A stretch of 64,000 nt of DNA from Corallococcus macrosporus DSM 14697 (GTDB taxonomy: Bacteria; Myxococcota; Myxococcia; Myxococcales; Myxococcaceae): assembly GCF_002305895.1 (NCBI RefSeq), contig NZ_CP022203.1, forward strand, positions 8,032,001-8,096,000. The letters are read 5' to 3'. The notes below the pieces were generated by a model. The model did no database searches, had not been told where the DNA came from, and worked only from the letters and a program-made list of their open reading frames with translations. Below are positions 1 through 8,460 of the stretch, piece after piece (within the stretch, counting starts at the first letter, position 1; the number at the start of each line of letters is the position of its first letter). A program made the translations under genes and the position numbers.

Positions 1-20
1 GACATCCAGTCGGTGAACAT
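1..20 (-). CDS. 5' end of a probable M56/BlaR1-type peptidase gene (partial)
   Basis: Only six codons lie in the window, reading leftwards: ATG TTC ACC GAC TGG ATG (MFTDWM). The ATG comes 4 bases after the stop of the BlaI-like repressor gene, and GGAAGGGG lies 7 bases upstream as a ribosome binding site. BlaI-type repressors are usually followed by a membrane M56 peptidase sensor (BlaR1/MecR1), which is the inferred identity. Nothing in these codons proves it. Confidence 0.45.
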
Positions 21-24
21 GCGA

Positions 25-408
25 CTACCCCTTCCGCTTCTGCGAGCGCAGCCGCGCCACGACGTCCTGGAGCTGCGCCAGCTCCTCGTCGGACACATCC
101 TCGGCCTCGGACAGGTACGCGGCGAACGGTGACACCGAGCCCGACAGCGAGCGCTGCACGAAGTCGCCCACCACGTCCCTGAGCAATTCGGCGGCCGGCA
201 CCGGCGAGGCGTACTGGAACACGCCCTCCACCTTGCGCCGCGTCAGGTAGCCCTTCAGCCGCAGGCGCTCCATCACCGTGAGGATGGTGGAGCGCGCCAG
301 CCCCTGGGCCTCGCCAAAGCGCTCGGCCACCTCACCCACGGTCGCCGGGCCGTGCTCCGCCACGTACCGCAGCACCAACAGCTCCTGCTCTCCCACCGGC
401 TTCTTCAT
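25..408 (-). CDS. BlaI/MecI/CopY-family transcriptional repressor
   Basis: A 127-residue winged-helix repressor. The start chosen is MKKPVGEQELLVL. The open frame continues upstream, but that stretch only reads through the operators (giving TTVVV twice) and is unlikely to be translated. The N-terminal half carries the helix-turn-helix (GPATVGEVAERF, then LARSTILTVMERLRLKGYL) and wing (RRKVEGVFQYASP). The C-terminal part is the dimerisation helix region (SDEELAQLQDVVARLR). Members of this family repress their own operon and are inactivated by cleavage after signalling by a co-transcribed M56 protease, whose start seems to lie 4 bases downstream. The regulated target (beta-lactam, copper or envelope stress) cannot be told from this window. 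Confidence 0.9.
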   Translation of the reverse strand: MKKPVGEQELLVLRYVAEHGPATVGEVAERFGEAQGLARSTILTVMERLRLKGYLTRRKVEGVFQYASPVPAAELLRDVVGDFVQRSLSGSVSPFAAYLSEAEDVSDEELAQLQDVVARLRSQKRKG

Positions 409-420
409 GCGCCTTCCCGT

Positions 421-470
421 GACGACAACTGTAGTCACGAAGAAGGTACGGCTGACTACAACCGTAGTCA
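421..470. promoter_or_regulatory. Twin palindromic operators for the BlaI-like repressor
   Basis: Two dyads lie just upstream of the repressor start: GACGACAACTGTAGTC (421-436) and TGACTACAACCGTAGTCA (453-470). Both follow the ACTACA-nn-TGTAGT pattern of BlaI/MecI/CopY operators. Their centres are 33 bases apart, about three helical turns, as expected for two repressor dimers on one DNA face. The position fits autoregulation. Confidence 0.8.
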
Positions 471-534
471 AGCAGGGCGAAAAGAGAGCGGCGTCAGGCC
501 GACGAAGGCCCGGCCGCCGCTCGGAGCGCGGGAC

Positions 535-1947
535 TCAGCGCTGGAAGTCCACGCCCACGCCAGCCCCAGCGGTGACGCCTCGCACGAGCGTGCCGTCCGG
601 TTGTGGGAAATGGACGGTGCCGCCGGAGCCCCAGGCGTAGAAGTGATTGAGGATGCGCTGGCGCAGCTCCACCCCCGCGGAATAGCGGGGCCGGTCTCCC
701 AGGCCCGTCAGCACCACCCGGGCCAGCGCCCGCGTCTTGCCGCCGGGGAGCTCGAAGCCCGCGGACACATCCGCGTCCGTCCTGCCGAAGCCGAAGTACT
801 GCGCGGCCACGCTGCCCAGCAGGAGCAGCTCGTTGGGGTTGCCCTTCGCGACGCTCACCTCCGCGTAGCCCGCGAAGCCCGACGGCAGCACCTCCTCCGC
901 GATGGGCGTCTCCGACAGGCCGACGCCGGAGAAGCGGCCCAGCTCGTAGTCGGGGCCGAACATGCCGAAGCGGAAGCGGCCTCCCTGCTTGCGGCCCTGG
1001 ACGGTGACGCTCAACTGCGTGCCGCTGGCCATCTGCCCTTCGAAGGCCACGCCCAGCAGGCCGCCGAAGGCCGGCGTGTGGGCCTGCGTGAAGCGCGCGC
1101 CGCCGCCCAGCAGGGCCCACGCGCGCAGGCGCTCGCCCTTGTACAGCGCGATGTCTCCGCCCACCGAGGCCAGGGTGAGGTCGGGCGTCCTGCCGCCCGC
1201 GCGGCCCGCGTCGTGCGCCGCGGACAAGCGGAGGAGATACCGGTCGAAGTGCTTCGCGTCGTCGTTGGCCATGCGCCCGAGGTCCAGCAGCGCCTCGCCC
1301 GCGAAGATGCGCGCGGCGAGCACGTCACTGGCCAGGAGCTCCGCGCGGACCGCGCCCTTCACGAGCGTCAGCGAGCCGCCCGCGGGGTGGTAGTCCGGCG
1401 TCAGCGTGTTGCTGTAGCGGCCCACGAGATAGCCGCGGCCCAGCGTCTCCTCGGAGAAGGGCTCGACGCGGAGGAAGACGGGGCGCCCCTCCTGCCCGAT
1501 GCGCAGCATGCGCACCACCTGGCCGAAGTCGCTCAGCTCGTCCCAGTCCTCGCGGCGCAGACCGCCGCTGTAGTCGTCCTCGCGCGTGGGCGCTTCATCC
1601 ACCATCCGCAGCCGCAGGTTGGCGCCCAGCCGCAGCACGAAGGTCTCCCCGTGCGTCAGGCCCAGCGAGGGATGGATGCGCGCGAAGAAGTCCTGGCCAC
1701 CGTCGCGGGGCCCGGAGGGGAGGCTCAGGCCGCCGGCCTCCAGTTGGCCGCTGAAGCCAAAGCCCGCACCGCCCGGGTGCGTGCTCCCCGGAGGCGCGGG
1801 CTCGTCCAGCCGCGCGGCGGAGACAGGGCCTCCCTCCCGCGCGGGCGCGGAGACCTCCTCCTCCGAAGGGACCTCCTCCACGGTGGAGCTGCCGTCGTAC
1901 TGCGTGGACACCAGGGCGAGGAGAGCGAAGAGGGGGGCGCCAGTCAT
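535..1947 (-). CDS. Secreted/outer-membrane beta-barrel-like protein, function unknown
   Basis: 470 residues. It begins with a short hydrophobic leader (MTGAPLFALLALVSTQ), followed by an acidic, proline-rich linker to about residue 60. The rest is rich in alternating polar and hydrophobic strands with Gly and aromatic residues (SGGLRREDWDEL, FRFGMFGPDYELGRFSGVGL, GFAGYAEVSV) and ends in VDFQR, consistent with an outer-membrane barrel. No enzymatic motif was recognised. A GGGGGA stretch precedes the ATG. It is transcribed leftwards, well separated from the lipoprotein gene behind it. Similar proteins are common in myxobacteria with no assigned role. Confidence 0.75.
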   Translation of the reverse strand: MTGAPLFALLALVSTQYDGSSTVEEVPSEEEVSAPAREGGPVSAARLDEPAPPGSTHPGGAGFGFSGQLEAGGLSLPSGPRDGGQDFFARIHPSLGLTHGETFVLRLGANLRLRMVDEAPTREDDYSGGLRREDWDELSDFGQVVRMLRIGQEGRPVFLRVEPFSEETLGRGYLVGRYSNTLTPDYHPAGGSLTLVKGAVRAELLASDVLAARIFAGEALLDLGRMANDDAKHFDRYLLRLSAAHDAGRAGGRTPDLTLASVGGDIALYKGERLRAWALLGGGARFTQAHTPAFGGLLGVAFEGQMASGTQLSVTVQGRKQGGRFRFGMFGPDYELGRFSGVGLSETPIAEEVLPSGFAGYAEVSVAKGNPNELLLLGSVAAQYFGFGRTDADVSAGFELPGGKTRALARVVLTGLGDRPRYSAGVELRQRILNHFYAWGSGGTVHFPQPDGTLVRGVTAGAGVGVDFQR

Positions 1948-2079
1948 CGTCCCCCGACTCTACCTGCCCCCGGCGCCAGACGAAGCACGCGACCGCATCC
2001 GCGTGTGGGAGACACTGCGGACCGTCGGCACACGCGCCCCCGCTGGACGTCAGCGGCGACGCGCGACCTTCACGCCGCG

Positions 2080-2574
2080 TCAACGGTTGCTGTCGAGCTC
2101 GACGTCGCTGGACTCCACTTCCTGGGTCTCCACCTCGTCGGCGTCGAGCTCCTCGACCTCGGACTTGCCGTCCACGGGCTCCTTCTGGATGTTGCCCGAG
2201 CCGCCCACGCCGTCCTTGCGAGCCTCCTCGCTCTGCTGGCCCCCCAGGAGCGGCCCATCCTGCACGTCGTACTTCTCGCCCTCCGGCGTCGTCACCGAGG
2301 TGCCCGCGCCCATGCCGGGGCCGCTGCCGCCGGTGGCCTCGCCGTCGTAGACGGTGGGCGCGTCCTGCCGGTCACGCCGCTCGTTGTCCGTCACGTCCGC
2401 GGCCTCGCCCGCGCTGCGGTCATCCCAGTCGGAGTTGGTGTCCACGGACCCGGGCGCCGTCGTCTCCGTCCCCGAGCCGCCGATGGCGCGGTCATCCGCG
2501 CGCGTGTTCGCCGAGTTGCTCGAACAACCCCAGAAAGCCAGTGCCGCCACCGCGGCCATGAGCGGAAGCTTCAT
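2080..2574 (-). CDS. Acidic low-complexity lipoprotein
   Basis: 164 residues. A type II signal peptide (MKLPLMAAVAALAFWGCSS) puts the lipidated Cys at about residue 17. The mature protein is almost entirely disordered: Asp, Glu, Ser, Gly and Thr dominate, with repeated GGSG motifs and an acidic tail (EVEELDADEVETQEVESSDVELD). The AAGGGGGA ribosome binding site before the ATG is strong. No fold or function is recognisable. It may be an envelope-surface or ion-binding protein. Confidence 0.8.
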   Translation of the reverse strand: MKLPLMAAVAALAFWGCSSNSANTRADDRAIGGSGTETTAPGSVDTNSDWDDRSAGEAADVTDNERRDRQDAPTVYDGEATGGSGPGMGAGTSVTTPEGEKYDVQDGPLLGGQQSEEARKDGVGGSGNIQKEPVDGKSEVEELDADEVETQEVESSDVELDSNR

Positions 2575-2726
2575 GGTGAATCCCCCTTGCGTGAGAGAAG
2601 TTGTGCTCTCGACAAGGTGGCGTCCCCGGCGGCAGGAACAACCCGCCGGCCATGCCCGTGTCCCCGGGCCCGCCCCAAGGCAGGCGGGCGCTCAGGCCCC
2701 TGGCGCGCCGCCGCCTCCGCGCGCGG

Positions 2727-4316
2727 CTAGCCGTCGTCCTGCGCGCAGGGGAGGATGGCGCGGTGCGGGCGCTCGGTGCCCGTGCCCACCAGCCAGCGCG
2801 ACAGCAGGCGGACCCCGGACGCGAACAGCCCGTCCTCGGCGCGGTGGAGCACCTCGAAGAGGGACTCGTCCAGCACCGACGCCTCCGGGTCGATGATGAG
2901 CTCCTCGGGCTCCAGCGACTTGAGCAGCGGGCTCTGGTCGAACACCGTCGACATGGGGTGGGCGCGCAGGCGCTGCAGCCCCATGACGGCCAGGCCGTCC
3001 AGCCAGTCCACCAGCCCGCCGTCCGCCGCCGCCAGCAGGCGCAGGGCCGCCAGTCCCTCCAGCCCCGCGTGCTCGGCCATCAGCGACACGCGGACGCGGC
3101 GGATGGCGCGCTGGGTCGCATCATTGGGCGCCTCCGCCTCCCAGCTCAGGTTCAGCTCCGAGTCCAACCCGAGGCTGCGGTTGGTGGTGTTCGCCGAGCC
3201 CAGCGTGAGGAAGCGGTCATCCACCACCATCACCTTCGAGTGGATGTACGTGTAGACGTCCTCGCCGGTGCGCGCGTCGTGCCCCGCGGAGCAGTACACG
3301 CCAAAGGAGTGCCCCGTCTCGTGCGCCACGCGCTCCAGCGCGCGCAAGAGCCGCACCTGGGCAATGCCCATGGCGAGCTGCTCCCGCAGCGCCTCCGGCT
3401 GCTGGGGCAACACCAGGACAATCTGGAGCCGCCCCCGCCCCGCGGCCCGCATGCGCTTCACCAGCGCCTGGAAGATGGCCCGCGAGGAGAAGTACTGGTT
3501 CTCGATGTAGATGAAGCGCTCGGCCGCGTCGATGGCGTCCAGGTACAGCGCGGCCACCTCCTGCACCGCCGGCTGCGGCGGCAGGAGCGTCTTGCCGAAG
3601 GTGCGGCTGATGGCCACCGGCCCCGGCGGCGCCGGCAGGCTGGGCGTGAAGTCCACGTCGTCCCGGGACACCTTGGGCAGCCGCAGCTCGCCGCCGCCCG
3701 AGTGCGCCCAGCGCGCCTCGAACAGCTCCGCCAGGCGGTCCACCACCGGCCCCGTCAACACCGACTGCACGTCATGGTAGGGGCCGTGCGGGTCCCTCCC
3801 GCTGTCACAGCGCAGCTCCGAGCGCACCGGGTGGTCGCGGTCATCCCACCGGCAATCACAGACATCCATGCCGCCGGTGAAGGCCACCGCGCCGTCAATG
3901 ACGACCAGCTTCTGGTGGTGCGCGCCATACAGCGGACTGGAGGCGTCGAAGCGGAAGTGCACCTGCCCGTTCGCCGTCCAGTTGAAGATGAGCCGCTGCA
4001 TCCACTCGCGCTCCATGGCGAGCAGCAGGCTGAAGTCCCACGCCAGCACGTAGACGCGCAGCTCCGGGTTGGCCCGGCACAGCTCGTCCAGCATCGGGAG
4101 CAGCCGCGCCTCGCCGCGCGCCTCGCCCAGGTCCTCGCCCCGGAGCAGGGCCACGTCGCTGTCGAACTGCCAGCCCGTAATCGCGATGTATCCGCGGGCC
4201 TTCTGCGCGGCCCGGTACAGCTCGCGGTAGTAGGCGCGCGCGTCCACCAGCACGCCCGCGTCGCTCGCCTCCTCCACCGTCCAGCAATTCCGCCCGGGAC
4301 TGATGATGCGTCTCAC
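2727..4316 (-). CDS. Phospholipase D / cardiolipin synthase-like protein
   Basis: 529 residues from a GTG start with GGGA upstream. It has the two HKD half-sites of the PLD superfamily. The first is HHQKLVVIDGAVAFTGGMD (H134, K136, D141); the second, around residue 355, is YIHSKVMVVDDRFLTLGSAN. A conserved YIENQYFSS segment lies between them. The two motifs form one active site that attacks phosphodiesters through a histidine-linked intermediate, so the likely reaction is phospholipid hydrolysis or phosphatidyl transfer. There is no signal peptide and no clear N-terminal membrane helix, so it is more like the soluble or peripheral PLD-like enzymes than a classical Cls. The substrate is not determined. 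Confidence 0.92.
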   Translation of the reverse strand: MRRIISPGRNCWTVEEASDAGVLVDARAYYRELYRAAQKARGYIAITGWQFDSDVALLRGEDLGEARGEARLLPMLDELCRANPELRVYVLAWDFSLLLAMEREWMQRLIFNWTANGQVHFRFDASSPLYGAHHQKLVVIDGAVAFTGGMDVCDCRWDDRDHPVRSELRCDSGRDPHGPYHDVQSVLTGPVVDRLAELFEARWAHSGGGELRLPKVSRDDVDFTPSLPAPPGPVAISRTFGKTLLPPQPAVQEVAALYLDAIDAAERFIYIENQYFSSRAIFQALVKRMRAAGRGRLQIVLVLPQQPEALREQLAMGIAQVRLLRALERVAHETGHSFGVYCSAGHDARTGEDVYTYIHSKVMVVDDRFLTLGSANTTNRSLGLDSELNLSWEAEAPNDATQRAIRRVRVSLMAEHAGLEGLAALRLLAAADGGLVDWLDGLAVMGLQRLRAHPMSTVFDQSPLLKSLEPEELIIDPEASVLDESLFEVLHRAEDGLFASGVRLLSRWLVGTGTERPHRAILPCAQDDG

Positions 4317-4407
4317 AGGTGCGTCCCTTCCCGTCCCCCGCCTCGGCCGCCCTCACCTGGCGCCCCCGCCAGGCCGTCCTGCTCCGCGCACGCCCCGGAC
4401 TGGCGTG

Positions 4408-4647
4408 TCAGCCGACGAAGACGATGTGCTTGCCCGTGGCGACCGTCATGTCCTTGGAGGACATCACCTGCGCCACCTTCTTCACCTCGCCGCCCACCGT
4501 GTCGAAGGCCGCCGCGATGAGGTCACCCAGCGTCACCTGCACCTGGCGGGCGCTCCGGCCAGCCCCCTTCACCGCGCTCGCCGTCTTCACCTTCACCTGC
4601 TGGGCCTTACGACGGATGACCTGTCCACGCTTCTGAGTCTTCGCCAT
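4408..4647 (-). CDS. Small basic hypothetical protein
   Basis: 79 residues starting MAKTQKRGQVIRRKAQQ, with GGAG about 10 bases upstream of the ATG. The first third is Lys/Arg-rich; the rest (VTLGDLIAAAFDTVGGEV, then KKVAQVMSSKDMTVATGKHIVFVG) looks like a small helix-strand domain. The basic N-terminus suggests nucleic acid or membrane binding, but this is inference. The open frame extends far upstream without plausible coding character, so the internal ATG is preferred. Confidence 0.7.
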   Translation of the reverse strand: MAKTQKRGQVIRRKAQQVKVKTASAVKGAGRSARQVQVTLGDLIAAAFDTVGGEVKKVAQVMSSKDMTVATGKHIVFVG

Positions 4648-5152
4648 GATTTCGTCTCCAAGGGTGAAGGGTTTGCTTGTCCTGCGCCCGACCCGCCCGC
4701 CGCCGCCGTCCTGCACGCCCACTCCCTTCAGCAACCCGCGTGCCGTCCGCCAACCCCTTGATTTCCCGAAGGCCGGCTGCCTGCCCCCCCGCCCCGGGGA
4801 CTGGACTTCTGACTTTTTTTCAGCCCTGCGCGGGCGGGCCCCGACGGAAGTTCTTCCAGGGGCGCCCACGCCGGCCTTCCCGCCGGCGGCGCCCCGCCCG
4901 GGGCAGGTTGCCCCGCTGGGGCATCCCGCCCCACCCCACCGTGGCCGCCTGCTCCCGCGCGCCGCGGGGGCTCGCGCCTACTCACAGCGAAGCCCAGGTC
5001 ACCCGCCGCCATACCGACCGCGCGGGTCGTTCTTGCGCCACGGGGAATCCCATATCGAATCTTCCGGAAAATTACAGACATGTAAGTCTATTTGAAATTA
5101 CAGGGAAAAGCCGCTTCAATACGTGTCACATCCCACGAGGGGCGTTACCCGT
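4648..5152. other. 505-base intergenic region with an AT-rich block
   Basis: I see no gene here. A run of T lies near 4813-4820. At 4900-4914 there is a perfect small hairpin (GGGGCA-ggt-TGCCCC), with further GGGGC repeats after it. The last 100 bases switch abruptly to AT-rich DNA with a direct repeat of GAAAnTTACAG at about 5067-5077 and 5094-5103, followed by the ribosome binding site of the rightward gene. The AT-rich block probably holds the promoter of that gene. Confidence 0.5.
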
Positions 5153-5728
5153 ATGGAATTGAAGACTCCCATCAGCGCCACCTCACCCACGCTTCAGCCC
5201 ATGTCGTTCCAGGGCATCGAAGTCATCGGCCAGTCGATTCTCGCCATCGTCAACGGCATGGAGCTCGCCCAGTCCCGCGCGCTGCGCATCCTGGGGGAGA
5301 ACGGCATCGCGCCGCTGAAGGCGGATGTCTGGTACCCCATGCCCGCCCTGCTGAAGTCGTTCCAGCTCGTGTTCGACAAGATTGGCCCCAGCACGGTGAG
5401 AACGATTGGCCGGAAGATTCCGGACAGCGCGCACTTCCCGCCGGACATCGACACGCTGGAGAAGGGCCTGCGCGCGGTGGACCTGGCGTACCGGATGAAC
5501 CACCGCGGCAAGGGCGCCATCGGCGGCTACCGCTTCGAGCCGGTGGACCGGCGAAACGCACGCATGGTGTGTGACAATCCCTATCCGTGTGATTTGGACC
5601 TGGGGCTCATCGAGGCCATTGGCGACCGGTTCCGCCCCAAGGATTCGCTCTGGGTGCGTATTGAACATGAGGCCAGGAGTTGCCGGCGGCGCGGCGACAG
5701 TGCCTGCACCTACAGCATCAACTGGTAG
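5153..5728 (+). CDS. V4R/H-NOX-associated-like sensor-domain protein
   Basis: 191 residues. The ATG at 5153 (MELKTPISATSPTL) has GAGGGGCG at good spacing and is preferred over a GTG 30 bases earlier. The C-terminal half (GGYRFEPVDRRNARMVCDN, DLDLGLIEAIGDRF, IEHEARSCRRRGDSACTYSI) resembles small-molecule-binding V4R and haem-NO-binding-like domains, which end in a Cys-x(n)-Cys-Tyr-x-Ile element. No DNA-binding or kinase domain is attached, so it would act as a stand-alone sensor or adaptor. It precedes a haem-oxygenase-like di-iron protein by 59 bases on the same strand, suggesting a two-gene unit. The family assignment is by motif resemblance only. Confidence 0.7.
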   Translation: MELKTPISATSPTLQPMSFQGIEVIGQSILAIVNGMELAQSRALRILGENGIAPLKADVWYPMPALLKSFQLVFDKIGPSTVRTIGRKIPDSAHFPPDIDTLEKGLRAVDLAYRMNHRGKGAIGGYRFEPVDRRNARMVCDNPYPCDLDLGLIEAIGDRFRPKDSLWVRIEHEARSCRRRGDSACTYSINW

Positions 5729-5787
5729 CGGAGTTCCGCCAGAGGGCCGGCGGCGGCGCATCACCTCACACCCGTGGGAGGGCCATC

Positions 5788-6573
5788 ATGAAGGAAGTGC
5801 TCCAACACATCGCCGTGCGCGAGGCGCGCTTCGCAGCGCACCCCTTCTTCTCCGACATGCGGATGGACCGGCCCATCGACCAGGTGATGGCCTTCGCGCC
5901 CCGCCTGACGTTCTGGGTGATGACGTTCCAGGACGTGCTGCGCCTCAACGCCCACTTCATCCAGGACGCGCACCTCAAGGCCCTGGCCACGCGGCACCAC
6001 GCGGAGGAGGGCGGGCATGACCAGTGGTTCGAGGACGACATCTCCGCGCTCACCGGCGGCTCGCTGAGCATCGGCGCCATGTACGGCCGCGCGCACGCGA
6101 AGACGCGCGACGCGGCCTACGCCATCATCAGCGAGGTGTACCGCCCGGTGGATGACCGGCTGCGCATCGTGCTGCTGTGGGCGCTGGAGTCCACCAGCCA
6201 CGTCTTCTTCAGCCGCACCGCCATCATCACCGCGGCGCAAGGCGCGGACGAGCGGCTGAAGTACTTCTCCGACCACCACATGCAGGCCGAGGCGCAGCAC
6301 GCCATGTTCGAACAGGAGCTGGCGGCGGAGCTGGAGGCCATGCAGCTCTCCCCGCAGGTGCGCGCGGAGGCCCTGGCCATGGTGGACCGCATCTACGCCG
6401 CGTTCGACACCATGTTCGACGGGCTGCGCGTCAACCTGGAGCGGGAGCACGCCGAGCCCCCCGCGTCTGGCCACCCGGCGCGGGCCGCCAACGAAGAGGT
6501 CCTCCCCCTGGAATTGGAAGAGGACCTGGAGGTCATCGTGCTGGAGGCGGATGAAGAGGCCCGCGCCGCCTGA
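5788..6573 (+). CDS. Haem-oxygenase-like di-iron protein (TENA/PqqC/HDO-type)
   Basis: 261 residues, started at the ATG preceded by GGGAGGG. It is predicted all-helical with the spaced acid/His pattern of haem-oxygenase-like di-iron oxidases: HHAEEGGHDQW (E73/E74, H77), LESTSH (E134, H138) and DHHMQAEAQH (D162, H164, E168, H171). Such proteins use two metal ions and O2 to oxidise small molecules or amino acids. The last 40 residues are an acidic tail (LPLELEEDLEVIVLEADEE) unusual for the fold. It lies just behind the V4R-like gene and the two probably work together. The substrate is unknown. Confidence 0.75.
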   Translation: MKEVLQHIAVREARFAAHPFFSDMRMDRPIDQVMAFAPRLTFWVMTFQDVLRLNAHFIQDAHLKALATRHHAEEGGHDQWFEDDISALTGGSLSIGAMYGRAHAKTRDAAYAIISEVYRPVDDRLRIVLLWALESTSHVFFSRTAIITAAQGADERLKYFSDHHMQAEAQHAMFEQELAAELEAMQLSPQVRAEALAMVDRIYAAFDTMFDGLRVNLEREHAEPPASGHPARAANEEVLPLELEEDLEVIVLEADEEARAA

Positions 6574-6595
6574 GGGCGGCGGCTGGGAGCAGCGA

Positions 6596-7051
6596 CTACC
6601 GCGCGGGAGGGGAGAGCACGAGGATGAGCTCCCCGCCCACGTACTTGCCGGCCTTCTGGTAGACGGCGCCCTGGCGGCCCAGCTCCACGTCCAGCGTGGG
6701 CTGCCGGGGGATGGCCACGCGCACCGTGGCCGTGCCTTCCTTGATGCCCTGGAGCTGCAACGTCGCGTTGGCGCCGTTGGGCAGCTTCACCTCGGAGGGG
6801 CTCTTCGCGCTCACCGTCAGCACCTCATTCGAGAGGCGCTTGAAGGAGGTGAAGCTGAAGTTCTGCTTCTGGAACTGCTCCTTCATCTTCTGCAGCTCGG
6901 GCGGGTCGACCTCGGTGCCCTTCTTCGAGGCGAGCACCACTTCGACCTGGACCTGGACCTTCGCGTCCTGCGCGCTGGCGGCCAGGGGCAGCAACATGCC
7001 CAGCCCCAGCACCGCCCACAGCATCCGGCCCGACGACAAATGTCTTCTCAC
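6596..7051 (-). CDS. Secreted hypothetical protein of the sigma-factor operon
   Basis: 151 residues from a GTG that overlaps the anti-sigma stop codon (GTGA), with a perfect GGAGG 7 bases upstream. A signal peptide (MLWAVLGLGMLLPLAASAQD) is followed by a small beta-rich domain (VQVQVEVVLASKKG, NATLQLQGIKEGTATVRVAIPR, VGGELILVLSPP). It is probably periplasmic and translationally coupled to the anti-sigma factor. A role in sensing or as an output of the same stress circuit is inferred from position alone. Confidence 0.8.
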   Translation of the reverse strand: MRRHLSSGRMLWAVLGLGMLLPLAASAQDAKVQVQVEVVLASKKGTEVDPPELQKMKEQFQKQNFSFTSFKRLSNEVLTVSAKSPSEVKLPNGANATLQLQGIKEGTATVRVAIPRQPTLDVELGRQGAVYQKAGKYVGGELILVLSPPAR

Positions 7052-7701
7052 AAGGAACCTCCCGACGGCCTGGGGGCGTCAGGGGCCGGGCGCGCGGGCA
7101 CGTTGCGCCCGCTTGCGTCCGGCTGGCCGACGCCGGTTGGGTCCTGCCGCTCACCCTTCTCCGCGCCGGGGGCCAGGACGTCCGAGTCCTCGTCCACCAG
7201 CCAGATGATGGTGCCCCCATTGTCCGTCTCCATCACCACCGGCGCCACCTCGGCGTTGCGGTAGGGCTGGATGGACTTCACCGTCATGCGCTCGGCGGCG
7301 TACCCCTCCGGCGCCTTGTCACCCGTCAGGAGGGGCACCCCCACCAGTACCAGCACGGCCGCGGTGGCCAGCGACGAAATCATCGCGGTGCGCTGGTAGA
7401 GGAACATTTCGGACACTGCCAGCTTCAGCCGCTCCATGAGGGGCGGCTTGTCCGGCGTCACCCGCGCCATGACGCGCTGGGTGAAGTCCTTGAAGTCCAC
7501 GTCGTCCAGGGCCATGTCCAGGCCCACCCGCAGCAGGCCGGACTCGGCGCGCAGGTCCGCCGCCCGCCCGGTGCAGTCCCGGCAGGCAGACAGGTGACGC
7601 TCCACGTTGACGCGCTCGCCGGAGCTCAGCTCTCCGTCGACGTACGGGGACAACAGCGGTACGAAACGCTCACACGCGGGATTTCCGGCCATGGGCTCCA
7701 C
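7048..7701 (-). CDS. Zinc-finger anti-sigma factor with one membrane helix
   Basis: 217 residues. The N-terminus has the zf-HC2/ZAS pattern (CERFVPLLSPYVDGELSSGE, then HLSACRDC), which binds zinc and caps an ECF sigma factor. A transmembrane segment follows at about residues 107-127 (MISSLATAAVLVLVGVPLL). The rest is a periplasmic tail ending in a Pro-rich stretch. It lies 63 bases after the ECF sigma gene on the same strand, so it is the obvious cognate anti-sigma factor. The usual control in this family is regulated proteolysis or a conformational change triggered by envelope signals. The ATG three codons in (MAGNPA) is an alternative start. Confidence 0.92.
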   Translation of the reverse strand: MEPMAGNPACERFVPLLSPYVDGELSSGERVNVERHLSACRDCTGRAADLRAESGLLRVGLDMALDDVDFKDFTQRVMARVTPDKPPLMERLKLAVSEMFLYQRTAMISSLATAAVLVLVGVPLLTGDKAPEGYAAERMTVKSIQPYRNAEVAPVVMETDNGGTIIWLVDEDSDVLAPGAEKGERQDPTGVGQPDASGRNVPARPAPDAPRPSGGSL

Positions 7702-7764
7702 CTGCTCGCTGGAATGGGCTGCGAAAATTGGGACGGGCCGTTCCCTCAGATATTCGAGGGCCGC

Positions 7765-8412
7765 TCACTCACTGCCCACGCCGCTCTTCGCTTCGTCCAA
7801 CTCCAGGTATTCACTGAGGATTTTCTGGACCTTGGCCCGGGCATGGAACAGCCGGCTCATCACCGTGCCCTTGGGAATGTCCAGGGTGCGAGCCAGGTCG
7901 TCGTAGGACATGCCCTCGATTTCCCGCAGCAGGAGGATGGCGCGGTGCTTCTCCGGCACCGTGGCCAGGGCCTCCTGGATCTTCTCCGCCAGCTCGCGGC
8001 GCAGGGCGCTCTTCTGGGGGTTGGTGCCCAGCCGGCTGCCCAGGGCGCCGATGCGGGCCTCGGACAGGTCCACGGCCTGGCTCTCGTCGAACTCCACGGC
8101 CTCGCCGCCCCCGCCACGCTTGCGGATGACGTCGATGCAGATGTTGACGGTGATGCGGTAGAGCCAGGTGTAGAAGGACGAGTCGCCCTTGAAGTGGTCC
8201 AGGTACTTGTAGACCTTGACGAACGCCTCCTGGGAGACGTCCATCGCTTCCTCCTTGTCCTTCAGCATGCCCAGGGCAACGGCGTACACCTTGCGCTGGT
8301 AACGCTCGACGAGGAGTTTGAAAGCGCGCTGGTCGCCGCTCCGGACGCGCTTGACGAGAGTGAGGTCGTCGGTTGCCAAGTAGGTGCGGCAACCTAGCAC
8401 AAGCGGGTGCAA
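7765..8412 (-). CDS. ECF-type RNA polymerase sigma factor (RpoE-like)
   Basis: 215 residues with both ECF regions. Sigma-2 is DQRAFKLLVERYQRKVYAVA through EEAMDVSQEAFVKVYKYL and FYTWLYRITVNICIDVIRKR. Sigma-4 is VPEKHRAILLLREIEGMSY through GTVMSRLFHARAKVQKIL. It redirects RNA polymerase to stress or development promoters. The anti-sigma factor and a secreted protein follow in the same operon. It resembles the Myxococcus RpoE1 type linked to motility and development, but I cannot confirm orthology. The first 11 codons are weakly supported; a TTG at 8379 (giving ATDDLTLVKRV) is a possible alternative start. Confidence 0.93.
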   Translation of the reverse strand: MHPLVLGCRTYLATDDLTLVKRVRSGDQRAFKLLVERYQRKVYAVALGMLKDKEEAMDVSQEAFVKVYKYLDHFKGDSSFYTWLYRITVNICIDVIRKRGGGGEAVEFDESQAVDLSEARIGALGSRLGTNPQKSALRRELAEKIQEALATVPEKHRAILLLREIEGMSYDDLARTLDIPKGTVMSRLFHARAKVQKILSEYLELDEAKSGVGSE

Positions 8413-8460
8413 TCCAAGGAGTTTCGCACCGCCGGACGCGCCGCCGCCGGGAGGAGCGGC

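Noticed and set aside
352-2730. 792-codon rightward open frame
   Set aside because: Antisense to a barrel-protein gene and a lipoprotein gene; Arg/Ala/Gln/His-rich composition typical of GC-rich shadow frames, with no motifs.
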